DNA from: Jatrophihabitans sp.
Lineage (GTDB): Bacteria; Actinomycetota; Actinomycetes; Mycobacteriales; Jatrophihabitantaceae
DNA: 64,000 nucleotides
NCBI GenBank assembly: GCA_036399055.1
Contig: DASWNX010000036.1
Span: 1-64,000, forward strand
Reading direction: 5' to 3'
This document shows positions 32,163 through 41,394 of the stretch, piece after piece. A program made the translations under genes and the position numbers. The first letter of the stretch is position 1. Each line of letters begins with the position of its first letter. Below the pieces are notes generated by a model. The model saw only the letters and a program-made list of their open reading frames with translations, searched no databases and was not told the origin of the DNA.

Positions 32163-33572
32163 ATGCCCATCGCGACGACCAACCCCGCCACCGGCGAGGT
32201 GATCACCACCTTCGAGGCGTTGACCGACGCCGAGATCGACACCCGGCTCGAAGCGGCCGCCCAGGGCTTTCAGACCCTGCGCCGGACGAGCTTCGCCGAC
32301 CGGGCCGGCTGGATGCTCGCCGCCGCTGACATCCTCGACGCCGAGCAGGACCAGATCGCGACCATGATGACGACCGAGATGGGCAAGACGCTCGCCTCGG
32401 CCAAGGCAGAGGTGGCCAAGTGCGCCAAGGCCTGCCGGTTCTACGCCGAGAACGCCGAGTCGTTCCTGAGCAGCGAGCAGGTCGAGCCGGGCAAGGTCAA
32501 CGCCACCCAGGCCTACGTCCGCTACCAGCCGCTCGGCCCGGTGCTGGCGATCATGCCGTGGAACTTTCCGCTGTGGCAGGCGATGCGCTTCGCCGCCCCG
32601 GCGCTGATGGCCGGCAACGTCGGCCTGCTCAAGCACGCCTCGAACGTGCCGCAGACCGCGCTGTTCATGCAGGACCTGTTCAGCCGGGCCGGCTTTCCCG
32701 ACGGCTCGTTCCAGACGTTGCTGATCAGCGCCAGCCAGGTCGAGGCCGTCCTCGCCGATGACCGGGTGGCCGCGGCGACGCTGACCGGCAGCGAGGCGGC
32801 AGGGCGGTCGGTGGCCGAGGCGGCCGGGCGCAACCTGAAGAAGACCGTCCTGGAGCTCGGCGGCAGCGACCCATTCGTGGTGATGCCCTCGGCTGACATA
32901 GAGAAGGCGGCCAAGGTGGCGACCACCGCGCGCTGCCAGAACAACGGCCAGTCCTGCATCGCGGCCAAGCGCTTCATCGTGCACGCCGACGTCTACGACG
33001 CCTTCGCCGCCGCCTTCGTCGAGAACATGAGCGCCCTGACGATCGGCGACCCGATGGACAGCGACACCGACATCGGCCCGCTGGCCACCGAGCAGGGCCG
33101 CGACGACGTCACCGGCCAGGTTCGCGACGCCATCGACAAGGGCGCCAAGGTGCTGTGCGGCGGCGAGCCGATCGACCGGCCCGGCTGGTGGTACCCGCCG
33201 ACCGTGGTCGCCGAGCTCAGCCCCGAGATGGAGATGTACGCCGAGGAGGTCTTCGGGCCGGTGGCCGGGCTGTACCGGGTGCAGTCCTACGACGAGGCCA
33301 TCGCGCTGGCCAACAGCACCACCTTCGGGCTGGGCTCCAACGCCTGGACCACCGACCCGGACGAGCAGGAGGCCTTCGCCCGCGACCTGGAGGCCGGGGC
33401 GGTGTTCATCAACGGCATGACCACCTCGTTCAACGAGCTGCCCTTCGGCGGGATCAAGAACTCCGGCTACGGCCGGGAGCTGTCGGTGCAGGGGATCCGG
33501 GAGTTCTGCAACGCCAAGGCGGTCTGGGTCGGCGACACCGAGCCCGGACGCGCCGGCTCGCACAGCGAGTAG
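32163..33572 (+). CDS. gabD: Succinate-semialdehyde dehydrogenase (aldehyde dehydrogenase family)
   Basis: 469 aa. The ALDH fold is complete: IMPWNFPLWQAMR, ATLTGSEAAGRSVAE, the general base in LELGGSDPF, nucleophile Cys265 in NNGQSCIAAKRF, and EEVFGPVAGLY and LPFGGIKNSGYGRE near the end. The overall pattern, including NPATGEVITTFEALTD at the start, fits the actinobacterial GabD1 type that oxidises succinic semialdehyde to succinate. A GGAG site precedes the ATG. It is monocistronic, with a long hairpin downstream. Confidence 0.88.
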   Translation: MPIATTNPATGEVITTFEALTDAEIDTRLEAAAQGFQTLRRTSFADRAGWMLAAADILDAEQDQIATMMTTEMGKTLASAKAEVAKCAKACRFYAENAESFLSSEQVEPGKVNATQAYVRYQPLGPVLAIMPWNFPLWQAMRFAAPALMAGNVGLLKHASNVPQTALFMQDLFSRAGFPDGSFQTLLISASQVEAVLADDRVAAATLTGSEAAGRSVAEAAGRNLKKTVLELGGSDPFVVMPSADIEKAAKVATTARCQNNGQSCIAAKRFIVHADVYDAFAAAFVENMSALTIGDPMDSDTDIGPLATEQGRDDVTGQVRDAIDKGAKVLCGGEPIDRPGWWYPPTVVAELSPEMEMYAEEVFGPVAGLYRVQSYDEAIALANSTTFGLGSNAWTTDPDEQEAFARDLEAGAVFINGMTTSFNELPFGGIKNSGYGRELSVQGIREFCNAKAVWVGDTEPGRAGSHSE

Positions 33573-33597
33573 TCGCCGGGGCGGCGTGTGACCCTTT

Positions 33598-33658
33598 GAT
33601 CGTTGGCTCCGTAGCAGCGACGACACGCCGATCCGGGCCTGCTCAGGGGCCAACGATC
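33598..33658. terminator. Long inverted repeat between convergent genes
   Basis: GATCGTTGGCTCC (33598-33610) pairs with GGGGCCAACGATC (33646-33658): 13 bp with one G-U and a 35-nt loop. It lies between the ends of the dehydrogenase gene and the convergent oxidase-like gene, where a bidirectional terminator is expected. There is no U-tract. Confidence 0.5.
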
Positions 33659-33679
33659 GGCAGGAAAGTCGCCGTAGGC

Positions 33680-34144
33680 CTACGGGGCCGGCTCGGTCGC
33701 GGCCCAGCCGCGGTAGGCGTCGACGTCGATCGTGAGCACCGGCCCGTCCGGACGCTGCTCGCGGTACTGCGGGTACTTGGCTGCCAGCGCGTCAATGGCC
33801 CGGTTCGTTTCGTCGGCGTCGTGCAGTTGCCCGCCGTGGCCGTCGAGGCGAACCCACCACAGCCGGGACCAGTCCTCGTCGTAGTGGTCGACCAGCAGGC
33901 ACGCCTGCCCGGTGGCGCGCAGGTTGGCCGTCCGGCGCAGCTCGGCGCCGCGCTTGGGCTTGTGGTCGATCGCGATGTGCACCCGGTCGCCGTGCCCACC
34001 CTCGCCGCGTTCACTGTCAGCGCTGTCGAGGACGAAGCAGACCGGCACCAGGTGCGGACGGCCCTCGGCGTCCACGGTGGCCAGCCGGGCGACCCGGGCG
34101 GTCTCGACCAACCGGCGCATCACCACCGGGTCCAAGTCAGGCAT
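33680..34144 (-). CDS. Pyridoxamine 5'-phosphate oxidase-like, F420/flavin-binding split-barrel protein
   Basis: 154 aa. VARLATVDAEGRPHLVPVCFVLD and KRGAELRRTANLRATGQACLLVDHYDEDWSRLWWVRLDG are diagnostic of the F420-dependent TIGR03668-like branch of the split-barrel family. Members bind F420 or flavin, and the substrates are mostly unknown. The ATG at 34144 has a GGAGGAG site 6 nt upstream, better than ATG 34159. It lies next to modC but in a separate functional context. Confidence 0.85.
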   Translation of the reverse strand: MPDLDPVVMRRLVETARVARLATVDAEGRPHLVPVCFVLDSADSERGEGGHGDRVHIAIDHKPKRGAELRRTANLRATGQACLLVDHYDEDWSRLWWVRLDGHGGQLHDADETNRAIDALAAKYPQYREQRPDGPVLTIDVDAYRGWAATEPAP

Positions 34145-34161
34145 CGCAGACTCCTCCATCC

Positions 34162-35301
34162 TCAGCGCGGGTCGGGATAGCAGTCGACCTCGGTGGCCTT
34201 GGCGCTGAGCCACACCGGCGAGCCGGCGGCCAGGTCGAGTTCGGCCACCGCGTCCGGGGTGACGTCGACCAGCGCCGGCGGGCTGCCGCTGACCTGGACG
34301 CGCACCCGGTCGGTGAGCAGCTCGACGCCGGTGACGGTTCCCGGCCAGACGTTGCGCGGGCTGGCGTGCCGTGGCCGCTCGGTGTGCAGCGAGATCGCGC
34401 TGGGCCGCAGGGCCACCAGCACCGGGCCGGGAGGCGTCGGCGCGCCCGACTGCCCCCCGGCTTCACCGCCGCCGTGGGCATGCAGCACGCCGCCGCCGGC
34501 GTCGCTGTCCAGGGTCACCGCCGCGTCCGCGCCGAGCGTCCCCCGGTAGAGGTTGAGCCCGACCAGCCTGGCCACGTACTGGCTGGCCGGGCGGCGCGCC
34601 ACCTCGGCCGGGGTGCCCTGCTGCACCACCCGGCCGCCCTCGATCACCAGCAACCGGTCGGTGAGCACCATCGCCTCCAGCGGATCGTGGGTGACCACCA
34701 GGCTCGGACCGCCGAAGGAGCTCAGGTGCCGGCGCAGCTCGGCGCGCACCTCGAGCCGGGTGCGGGCGTCCAGGGCGGCCAGCGGCTCGTCCAGCAGCAG
34801 CAACCCGGGGTCGGCGGCCAGCGCCCTGGCCAGCGCGACCCGCTGCGCCTGCCCGCCGGACAGCTCGGCCGGCTTGCGGCCGGCGAACTCCGACAGCCCC
34901 AGCCGGCGCAGCCAGTCCTCGGCCCGCTGCCGGGCCGGTCGCCGGGCCGCGCCACGCGCCCGGGCGGCGAAGGCCACGTTGTCCAGGACGCTCAGGTGCG
35001 GAAACAGCCGGTAGTTCTGGAACACCAGCCCGACCGGCCGGCGCTCGGGCGGCGTGAACAGCTGCCGGTCCACGTCGTCCAGCACGGCGCCGGCCAGCTC
35101 GATCCGTCCCCGCGACAGCGCGCCCAGCCCCGCCAGCGTCCGCAGCAGGGTGGTCTTGCCGGCCCCGTTCGGGCCCAGCACGCCGAGCACCTCACCGGGC
35201 GCGACCGTGAACTCCAGCGCCAGCCGAAACCCGCCGCGCTCGATCTCGCCCGCCACCCTCAGTCCGGCCACTTCCAGCCCGGCTGCTTTCAGCCCGGTCA
35301 C
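34162..35301 (-). CDS. modC: Molybdate ABC transporter ATP-binding protein ModC
   Basis: 379 aa. Walker A GPNGAGKTT, Q-loop FQNYRLFPH, signature LSGGQAQRVALARALA, Walker B LLLLDEPLAALD, then a regulatory region with TOBE/Mop-like folds ending LSAKATEVDCYPDP. It energises molybdate uptake through ModB. The GTG at 35301 overlaps the modB stop (GTGA). The frame is open far upstream inside modB, but that part is not coding. A His/Gly-rich stretch (HAHGGGEAGGQSG) lies in the C-terminal region. Confidence 0.93.
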   Translation of the reverse strand: MTGLKAAGLEVAGLRVAGEIERGGFRLALEFTVAPGEVLGVLGPNGAGKTTLLRTLAGLGALSRGRIELAGAVLDDVDRQLFTPPERRPVGLVFQNYRLFPHLSVLDNVAFAARARGAARRPARQRAEDWLRRLGLSEFAGRKPAELSGGQAQRVALARALAADPGLLLLDEPLAALDARTRLEVRAELRRHLSSFGGPSLVVTHDPLEAMVLTDRLLVIEGGRVVQQGTPAEVARRPASQYVARLVGLNLYRGTLGADAAVTLDSDAGGGVLHAHGGGEAGGQSGAPTPPGPVLVALRPSAISLHTERPRHASPRNVWPGTVTGVELLTDRVRVQVSGSPPALVDVTPDAVAELDLAAGSPVWLSAKATEVDCYPDPR

Positions 35302-36182
35302 GGCGGGCCGACCGGGCGCAGCCAGCGGTCGCGCAGCAGCGCCAGCACCGTCGCGGCGGCCAGCAGCAGCACCAGGCTCAGCGCGATCGCCGGCTCCGGG
35401 TCGGTCTGCAGGGCGTTGTACACGGCCAGCGGCATGGTCTGGGTGGCGCCGGGAGAGTTGCCCGCGAAGGTGATGGTGGCCCCGAACTCCCCCAGCGCCC
35501 GCGCCCAGCACAGCACCGCGCCTGCCAGCAGCGACGGCGTCACCAGCGGCAGCGTGATCCGGGTGAACACCGTCAGCCGGCTGGCGCCCAGAGTGGCGGC
35601 GGCCTCTTCGAGCTCGCGGTCGGCCGAGCGCAGCGCGCCCTCGACGGTGACCACCAGGAACGGCATCGCCACGAAGGTCTCGGCCATCACGACCCCGGCG
35701 GTGCTGAACGGCAGGGTGAGTCCGAACCAGGCGTCCAAGTGCCGGCCGATGAGGCCGTTGCGCCCGAAGGCCAGCAGCAGCGCCAGGCCGCCGACCACCG
35801 GTGGAAGGACCAGCGGCACCGTGACCAGCGCGCGCAGCGCCGACAGCCCCGGAAACCGCGCCCGGGCCAGCACCCAGGCAAGCGGCACGCCCAGCACCAC
35901 AGAGACCGCGGTCGCCGCGGTGGCGCACAGCAGAGACAGCCGCAGCGCGGTCAGCGCCGTCGGGTCCGACAGCAGGCCGGGCAGCCCGCGCCACGGCGCC
36001 CGCACCAGCAACGCCAGCAGCGGGATGAGCAGGAAGCAGAACCCGATGGCGGCGGGCACGGCCAGCACCGCGGGCGCCCCGCGTCCGGAGCTCACCCGGC
36101 GCGACGGCAGCCGTTGGCTCGGCGAGGCGTCCACAGCGGGCCGTCCGGCCGGGTCCACGGCGGGCCGTCCGGCCGGACTCAC
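35298..36182 (-). CDS. modB: Molybdate ABC transporter permease ModB
   Basis: 294 aa with about six membrane helices and the permease EAA-type loop EEAAATLGASRLTVFTRITLPL. ATITFAGNSPGATQTMPLAVY is typical of ModB. The GTG at 36182 overlaps the modA stop (GTGA), which decides this start; it gives a 35-residue basic N-terminus with a repeated PAGRPAVD. An internal GTG at 36095 would remove that extension. Confidence 0.88.
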   Translation of the reverse strand: MSPAGRPAVDPAGRPAVDASPSQRLPSRRVSSGRGAPAVLAVPAAIGFCFLLIPLLALLVRAPWRGLPGLLSDPTALTALRLSLLCATAATAVSVVLGVPLAWVLARARFPGLSALRALVTVPLVLPPVVGGLALLLAFGRNGLIGRHLDAWFGLTLPFSTAGVVMAETFVAMPFLVVTVEGALRSADRELEEAAATLGASRLTVFTRITLPLVTPSLLAGAVLCWARALGEFGATITFAGNSPGATQTMPLAVYNALQTDPEPAIALSLVLLLAAATVLALLRDRWLRPVGPP

Positions 36183-37078
36183 GGCGTGGTGAAGCCGGCG
36201 GCGGACAGCACGCGGCGACCCTCGGCGGACAGGACGTAGGCGGTGAATGCCTCGGCGCCGGCTCGATTGCGGGCCTCGCGCAGGACGCCGATCGGATACC
36301 TGACGCTGGTGTTGAGGGCGGGCGGGATCGCGATGCCGCGCACCGTCGCGCCGGCCGACCGGACGTCGGTCACGTACACCAGGCCGGCGTCGACCTCGCC
36401 GGTGCGCACCTTGGTCAGGGTCGCCCGCACGTCCGCCTCCAGGGTGACCGGCGTGACCCGCAGGCCGGCCTTGCCGAGCACCGCGACCGCGGCGGCGCCG
36501 CACGGGACCTGGGCCTGGCACAGCGCGACCTTGACTCCGGGCCGGGCCAGGTCGGCCAGCCCCTGGACTCGGGCCGGGTTGCCCGCGGGGACCGCGAGCT
36601 GCAGGGCGTTGCCGGCGAAGTCGCGCACGCCGCTCACCGCGCCGGCCCGCGCCAGCTGATCCATGTTGACGGTGGCCGCTGAGGCGAAGACGTCCGCCGG
36701 GGCGCCTTGGGTGATCTGCAACGCCAGGGCGGAGCTGGCGCCGATGTTGAGCCTGACCCGCGTCCCGGGGTGCTTGGCCTGGAACTGCCGGGCCAGCGTG
36801 CCGAACACCTCGGTGAGCGAGGCGGCCGCGAACACCGTCACCGTGCCGCCGAGCGCGCTGCCGTCGGCCGCTCCGGGGGCCGCGGCCGGCGTCGTCGCGC
36901 AGCCGGCGGTCAGCGCCAGCGCGGCGGCCGTCGCCGTGAGCCAGCCTCGGGCCCGGCTCCCCCGTTCAGGTACCGACTGCTCGCGAACCGACTGCTTACG
37001 AACCGACTGCTCACGAACCGGCGGCTCAGCACCCGACTGATCGCGAACCGGCTGATCGCGAACCGGCCGCTCAAGCAT
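36179..37078 (-). CDS. modA: Molybdate-binding lipoprotein ModA
   Basis: 299 aa. The ligand-binding domain is clear (VTVFAAASLTEVFGTLARQF, NIGASSALALQITQGAPADVFASA, LVYVTDVRSAG, YPIGVL). The lipobox is LTAGC. Odd: about 45 charged residues built from V-R-(D/E/K)-Q-(S/P) pentapeptide repeats precede the signal sequence. The ATG at 37078 overlaps the stop of the upstream regulator by 8 nt and no other start lies between, so the extension seems real. Confidence 0.9.
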   Translation of the reverse strand: MLERPVRDQPVRDQSGAEPPVREQSVRKQSVREQSVPERGSRARGWLTATAAALALTAGCATTPAAAPGAADGSALGGTVTVFAAASLTEVFGTLARQFQAKHPGTRVRLNIGASSALALQITQGAPADVFASAATVNMDQLARAGAVSGVRDFAGNALQLAVPAGNPARVQGLADLARPGVKVALCQAQVPCGAAAVAVLGKAGLRVTPVTLEADVRATLTKVRTGEVDAGLVYVTDVRSAGATVRGIAIPPALNTSVRYPIGVLREARNRAGAEAFTAYVLSAEGRRVLSAAGFTTP

Positions 37079-37478
37079 CGGTGGGCACCTCGATGACGAC
37101 GTTGGTCGCCTTGACCGAGGCGACCGCGAGGCTGCCCGGCTGCAGGCCCAGCTCGTCAGCGGCCTCGCGGCTCATCAGCGAGACGATCCGAAACGGCCCG
37201 GCCTGCATCTCGACCTGCGCCATCACCGTGTCGCGCACCACCCGGGTGACCAGGCCGACCAACCGGTTGCGCGCGGACTCACTGGCCATCGCGCGGATTG
37301 CCGGCCGCTCTGCGGTCGCGGCCAGCTCGGTGGCGAACCGGGCCAGCTCAGCGCCCTCGATCGCCAGCCGCCCGCCTTCGGTGACGGTGGGCACCCGTCC
37401 GGCCTCAGCCCAGCGCCGCAGCGTGTCGTCGCTGACGCCGAGCAGCTCGGCGGCTTCCCTGATCCGAAAGACGGCCAT
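37071..37478 (-). CDS. MerR-like HTH / TOBE (Mop) molybdenum-responsive regulator
   Basis: 135 aa. Residues 1-45 are an excisionase/MerR-like HTH (FRIREAAELLGVSDDTLRRWAEAGRVP); residues about 68-133 are one Mop/TOBE domain (ARNRLVGLVTRVVRDTVMAQVEMQAGPFRIVSLMSREAADELGLQPG). This architecture fits a molybdate-sensing repressor of the mod genes. It is the first gene of mop-modA-modB-modC, coupled by an 8-nt overlap. A 9-bp inverted repeat lies just upstream. Confidence 0.88.
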   Translation of the reverse strand: MAVFRIREAAELLGVSDDTLRRWAEAGRVPTVTEGGRLAIEGAELARFATELAATAERPAIRAMASESARNRLVGLVTRVVRDTVMAQVEMQAGPFRIVSLMSREAADELGLQPGSLAVASVKATNVVIEVPTDA

Positions 37479-37492
37479 GCGATCACTCTAAC

Positions 37493-37533
37493 CGCAGTTG
37501 CGGCTCACACAGCCTTCTTTAGCAGCAACTGCG
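37493..37533 (-). promoter_or_regulatory. Inverted repeat upstream of the mod operon (candidate operator)
   Basis: CGCAGTTGC (37493-37501) and GCAACTGCG (37525-37533) form a perfect 9-bp inverted repeat with a 23-nt spacer, 15 nt before the ATG of the MerR-Mop gene and after the moeA stop. It could be the binding site of the regulator itself or a weak terminator of moeA. Confidence 0.5.
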
Positions 37534-37582
37534 TTCATGGTGACCCGGGATTCGCGCACTGGCTCGGCGACGCATCAGGCCT

Positions 37583-38830
37583 TTAGCTGAGCAGGTGCAC
37601 CGGCACCTCGTCGCCGGCCTCGACCCTGCGACCGTCCTCGACCTGCGCCAGGCCGTCGGCGGACGCCGAGGCCGAGAGCTGGTGGGAGTCCTGGCCGCTG
37701 ACCGGCCGCGCGTGCAGCCGACCGTCGGGGCCGAACCGGCAGCTGACCCGCAGGTAGGCGGTCCGGCCGTCCCCGTGCGGGCGTGGCAGCGGCGCGTCGG
37801 CCACCCCCAGCACGACGCGGCCGTACGGGTCGGCATGGCCCATCATCTGGCGCAGCGCCGGCCGGGCCAGCAGCTCGTAGCTGACCAGCGCCGACACCGG
37901 GTTGCCGGGCAGTCCCAGCACCGGCACCGGGTGCCGGGGGCCGGGCAGCACTCCGAACGCGAAGGGCTTGGCCGGCCGGATCGCCACCTGGAGCCAGTTC
38001 AGCCCGCCGAACCGGTCGAGCACGGCGCGCACCGGGTCGGAGTCACCCATCGACACGCCGCCGGAGGTCAGCACCGCGTCGCAGCGCTCCAGGGCGGAGC
38101 TGAGCCGGGACTGCAGATCGGTGACGTCGTCGCCGGCCACTCCCAGATCCACCGGCTCGCAGTTGGCCCGCCTCAGCAGCGCCAGCAGCATCGCCCGGTT
38201 GGACTCATAGATCTGGCCGGGACGCAGCTCGGCGCCGCCGGTCACCAGCTCGTCGCCGGTCACCAGGACGCCCACCTGCAGCCGCCGGTAGCCCGAGACC
38301 TGCCAGGCGCCGACGCTGGCCAGCACCCCCAGGTGCGCCGGTCGCAGCACGGTCCCGGCGCCCAGCACCAGCTCACCGGCCCGCACGTCGCTGCCGGCCC
38401 GGCGGGTGCCCGCCCCCGCGGCCACCTCGCTCAGCACCTCGACCACGTCCCCGGCCGTCCCCAACTGCACGGTCCGGGTGGCCGAAGTCCTCTCCACCAT
38501 CACCACCGCGTCGGCGCCCTCGGGCACCGGAGCGCCGGTCATCACCTTCCAGGTTTGGCCCGGCCCGACCGGCCGGTCGGCCACCGACCCCGCCATCACC
38601 GACCCGAGCACGTCCAGCCGCACGGGGCTGCTCTGGGCGGCGCCCGCGACGTCGGCCGCGCGCACCGCGTAGCCGTCGACGCTGCTGTTGTCGAACGGCG
38701 GCACGTTGCCGGGCGCGATCACATCGGCGGCCAGCACGCAGCCGTCGGCATCGTCGGAGTCGAGTCCGACCGGTTCCAGCAGCGGGCAGGCCGCCAGCAA
38801 CACCCGACGGGCTTCGGCCAAGTCGATCAT
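37583..38830 (-). CDS. moeA: Molybdopterin molybdotransferase MoeA (Glp-type)
   Basis: 415 aa. It inserts molybdate into adenylated molybdopterin. Seen: PPFDNSSVDGYAVRAADV, the VMTGAPVPEGADAVVMVE motif, LVTGDELV, IYESNRAMLLALL, LTSGGVSMGDSDPVRAVL and GLPGNPVSALVSYELLARPAL. The ATG at 38830 has TAAGGTG upstream; GTG 38836 is an alternative. Its place next to mop-modABC links molybdate uptake to cofactor assembly. Confidence 0.94.
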   Translation of the reverse strand: MIDLAEARRVLLAACPLLEPVGLDSDDADGCVLAADVIAPGNVPPFDNSSVDGYAVRAADVAGAAQSSPVRLDVLGSVMAGSVADRPVGPGQTWKVMTGAPVPEGADAVVMVERTSATRTVQLGTAGDVVEVLSEVAAGAGTRRAGSDVRAGELVLGAGTVLRPAHLGVLASVGAWQVSGYRRLQVGVLVTGDELVTGGAELRPGQIYESNRAMLLALLRRANCEPVDLGVAGDDVTDLQSRLSSALERCDAVLTSGGVSMGDSDPVRAVLDRFGGLNWLQVAIRPAKPFAFGVLPGPRHPVPVLGLPGNPVSALVSYELLARPALRQMMGHADPYGRVVLGVADAPLPRPHGDGRTAYLRVSCRFGPDGRLHARPVSGQDSHQLSASASADGLAQVEDGRRVEAGDEVPVHLLS

Positions 38831-38961
38831 CGGCACACCTTACGACGCCGGCAGCGGCCTGCGCCTGTCCTCGGCGCCCGGCACGCGCACGGGCCCTCCC
38901 CTGCGGCCGGCCCCGGGGTGCCGTCCCCCGCCTCGACCGGGGCGCCTGCCCGGGAGTAAGT

Positions 38962-39954
38962 GTGGAAGGCATGCAGACTCGCGAACTTCCCAAGCTCGGC
39001 CGTGCGGTGTCGGTGATCGGTCTGGGCACCTGGCAGTTGGGCGCCGACTGGGGCAGCGTCGACGACACCGAGGCGATGAACGTCCTCCACGCCGCGGTCG
39101 AGGCGGGTGTCACGTTCTTCGACACCGCCGACGTCTACGGCGACGGCCGCAGCGAGCAGGCGATCAGCGCCTTCCGCAGAGCCCACCCCGGTCTTGAGCT
39201 GACGGTCGCCACCAAGATGGGCCGCCGGGTCGAGCAGGCGCCCCAGGCGTACACGCTGGAGAACTTCCGCGCCTGGACCGACCGGTCGCGGGCGAACCTG
39301 GGCGTGGATGTGCTGGACCTGGTGCAACTGCACTGCCCGCCGACCGAGGTCTACGCCAGTGACGCGGTCTTCGACGCCCTGGACACCCTGGTCGGCGAGC
39401 AGCGGATTCTCGGCTACGGGGTCAGCGTCGAGACCTGCGGCCAGGCGCTGACCGCGATCGCCCGGCCCGGCGTGGTGAGCGTGCAGATCATCCTCAACGC
39501 CTTCCGGCAGAAGCCGCTGGACGAGGTGCTGCCGGCGGCCGCCGCGGCCGGGGTGGGCATCATCGCGCGGGTGCCGCTGGCCTCTGGCCTGCTGTCGGGC
39601 AAGTACCGCCACGACACCGTGTTCGCCGAAGACGACCACCGCAACTTCAACCGGACCGGCGCCGCCTTCGACGTGGGCGAGACCTTCGCCGGGGTGGACT
39701 TCGACTCCGGCGTGGACGCGGCGATCGAGTTCGCCGGCCTGGTCGGCGCCGGAGTCTCACCGGCCGCCGCGGCCCTGCGCTGGGTGATCGACCAGCCCGG
39801 TGTCACGACGGTGATCCCCGGCGCCCGCACGCCTGACCAGGCCCGGGCCAACGCCGAGGTGGCCGCGCTGCCCGAGTTGCCGGGCGAGACGATCGCCGCC
39901 ATCGGATCGCTGTATGACCGGGTGATCCGGCCGCAGGTCCACCACCGCTGGTGA
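38962..39954 (+). CDS. Aldo/keto reductase
   Basis: 330 aa, an NADPH-dependent TIM-barrel oxidoreductase. Conserved: VIGLGTWQLGADWG, TFFDTADVYGDGRSEQAI (catalytic Asp/Tyr), LTVATKMGRR (Lys), DLVQLHCPP (His position) and TTVIPGARTPDQARANA near the cofactor end. The substrate cannot be predicted. The GTG at 38962 has GGGAG 5 nt upstream; the ATG at 38971 is an alternative. It diverges from moeA. Confidence 0.9.
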   Translation: MEGMQTRELPKLGRAVSVIGLGTWQLGADWGSVDDTEAMNVLHAAVEAGVTFFDTADVYGDGRSEQAISAFRRAHPGLELTVATKMGRRVEQAPQAYTLENFRAWTDRSRANLGVDVLDLVQLHCPPTEVYASDAVFDALDTLVGEQRILGYGVSVETCGQALTAIARPGVVSVQIILNAFRQKPLDEVLPAAAAAGVGIIARVPLASGLLSGKYRHDTVFAEDDHRNFNRTGAAFDVGETFAGVDFDSGVDAAIEFAGLVGAGVSPAAAALRWVIDQPGVTTVIPGARTPDQARANAEVAALPELPGETIAAIGSLYDRVIRPQVHHRW

Positions 39955-40017
39955 GCCAGGTCCCTTCGAGCATGCCTGGCTGGTGTCGCGTCACTCACCG
40001 TCGGGCATGCTGAGCCA

Positions 40018-41355
40018 ATGTCGTTCGCGCAGCCACCGCCCGTAGCGTCGGGCGCCACTGGCCCGGACGAACCGGGCGAGCCGCTGGCCCAGGCCGAGTC
40101 GCAGGAGCCGGCCGAGTCGCAGGAGCCGGCCGAGTCGCTGGCCGCCGATGAGCCGGCCCGTTCGGTGATGCGGCGGGGCCCGTTGCGCGGCCTGCCGGTC
40201 GAGGTCGGGGTGCTGTCGACGGTGGCGTTCTTCGTGGCCGCGGGCTTCGGCATCGTCGCTCCGGCGATCCCGGTCTTCGCCCGCAGCTTCGGAGTGTCGC
40301 GCACCGCGGCAGGGGCGGTGATCAGCGCTTTCGCCCTGATGCGGCTGATCTCGGCGCTGGGCTGCGGCCGGTTGGTCAACCATTTCGGCGAGCGCTTGGT
40401 CCTGGGCGCGGGCATCACCATCGTGGCCCTCAGCAGCGCGCTGGCAGGGCTGTCTGCCAACTACGGCCAACTGCTGACCTTGCGGGGCGTCGGCGGGCTC
40501 GGCTCGGCGATGTTCTCGGTGTCGGCGAGTTCGCTGCTGCTCAGCGTCACCCCCTCCGGCCAGCGCGGCCGGGCGATGGGCGCCTACATGGGCGGCTTCC
40601 TGCTCGGCGGCATCGCCGGCCCGGGACTGGGCGGGCTGGTGACCGGCTGGTCGCTGCGAGCCCCGTTCTTCCTGTACGCCGTCACCCTGGCCGCGGCCGG
40701 CGGAGTGGGCCTGGCGCTGCTGCCGCGTCGGCTCAGCAAGCACGAGCAACCGGCCACCCAGTCCGACGAGCCGCCGCTCACCCTGCGGGAGGCCTTCGGG
40801 CTACCCGCCTTCCGGGCTGCGGCCGGGGTGAACATGGCCGACAACTGGGCCGCGATCGGCGTGCGAGCGGCGCTGGTGCCGCTGCTGGTGGTCGAGGTGC
40901 TGCACCGGTCCCCCATCTGGACCGGGATCGGACTGACGGTGTTCACGGTGGGCAACATCATCACCCTCACCCTGGGCGGCCGGCTGGCCGACCGACGGGG
41001 CCGGCGTCCGCTGCTGCTGAGCGGCTGCCTGATCAGCGCGGTGGGCACGTCGTTGCTGGTGCTGCCCCAGACGCTGCCGCTGTTCCTGGTGGCGATGGCG
41101 GTGTTCGGCCTGGGCAGCGGCCTGCTCAGCGTGGCGCCCGGGGCGATGCTCGGCGACGTGGCCGGCGGCCGCGGCGGCACGCCGGTGGCGGCCTATCAGA
41201 TGATCGGCGACCTGGGCAGCCTGACCGGGCCGGTGCTGGCCGGGGCGCTGGCCGACAGCGCCGGTTTCTCGTCGGCCTTCGCCCTGTCCACAGCGGTGCT
41301 GGTGGCCGCCGCCGTGGTCGCGTTCCGCGCGCCGGAGACCCTGCGCCGGGCGTGA
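40018..41355 (+). CDS. MFS transporter
   Basis: 445 aa with about 12 membrane helices. After a 50-residue cytoplasmic tail containing tandem AESQEP repeats the first helix begins LSTVAFFVAAGFGIVAPAIPVF. MFS loop motifs are recognisable: GRLVNHFGERLVLG (helix 2-3) and GGRLADRRGRRPLLLSG (helix 8-9). The drug-efflux (DHA1-like) type is likely, but the substrate is unknown. Confidence 0.88.
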   Translation: MSFAQPPPVASGATGPDEPGEPLAQAESQEPAESQEPAESLAADEPARSVMRRGPLRGLPVEVGVLSTVAFFVAAGFGIVAPAIPVFARSFGVSRTAAGAVISAFALMRLISALGCGRLVNHFGERLVLGAGITIVALSSALAGLSANYGQLLTLRGVGGLGSAMFSVSASSLLLSVTPSGQRGRAMGAYMGGFLLGGIAGPGLGGLVTGWSLRAPFFLYAVTLAAAGGVGLALLPRRLSKHEQPATQSDEPPLTLREAFGLPAFRAAAGVNMADNWAAIGVRAALVPLLVVEVLHRSPIWTGIGLTVFTVGNIITLTLGGRLADRRGRRPLLLSGCLISAVGTSLLVLPQTLPLFLVAMAVFGLGSGLLSVAPGAMLGDVAGGRGGTPVAAYQMIGDLGSLTGPVLAGALADSAGFSSAFALSTAVLVAAAVVAFRAPETLRRA

Positions 41356-41394
41356 TGCGTCCCTGCCGCTGAGCTGCCCGATATAACACTCACT

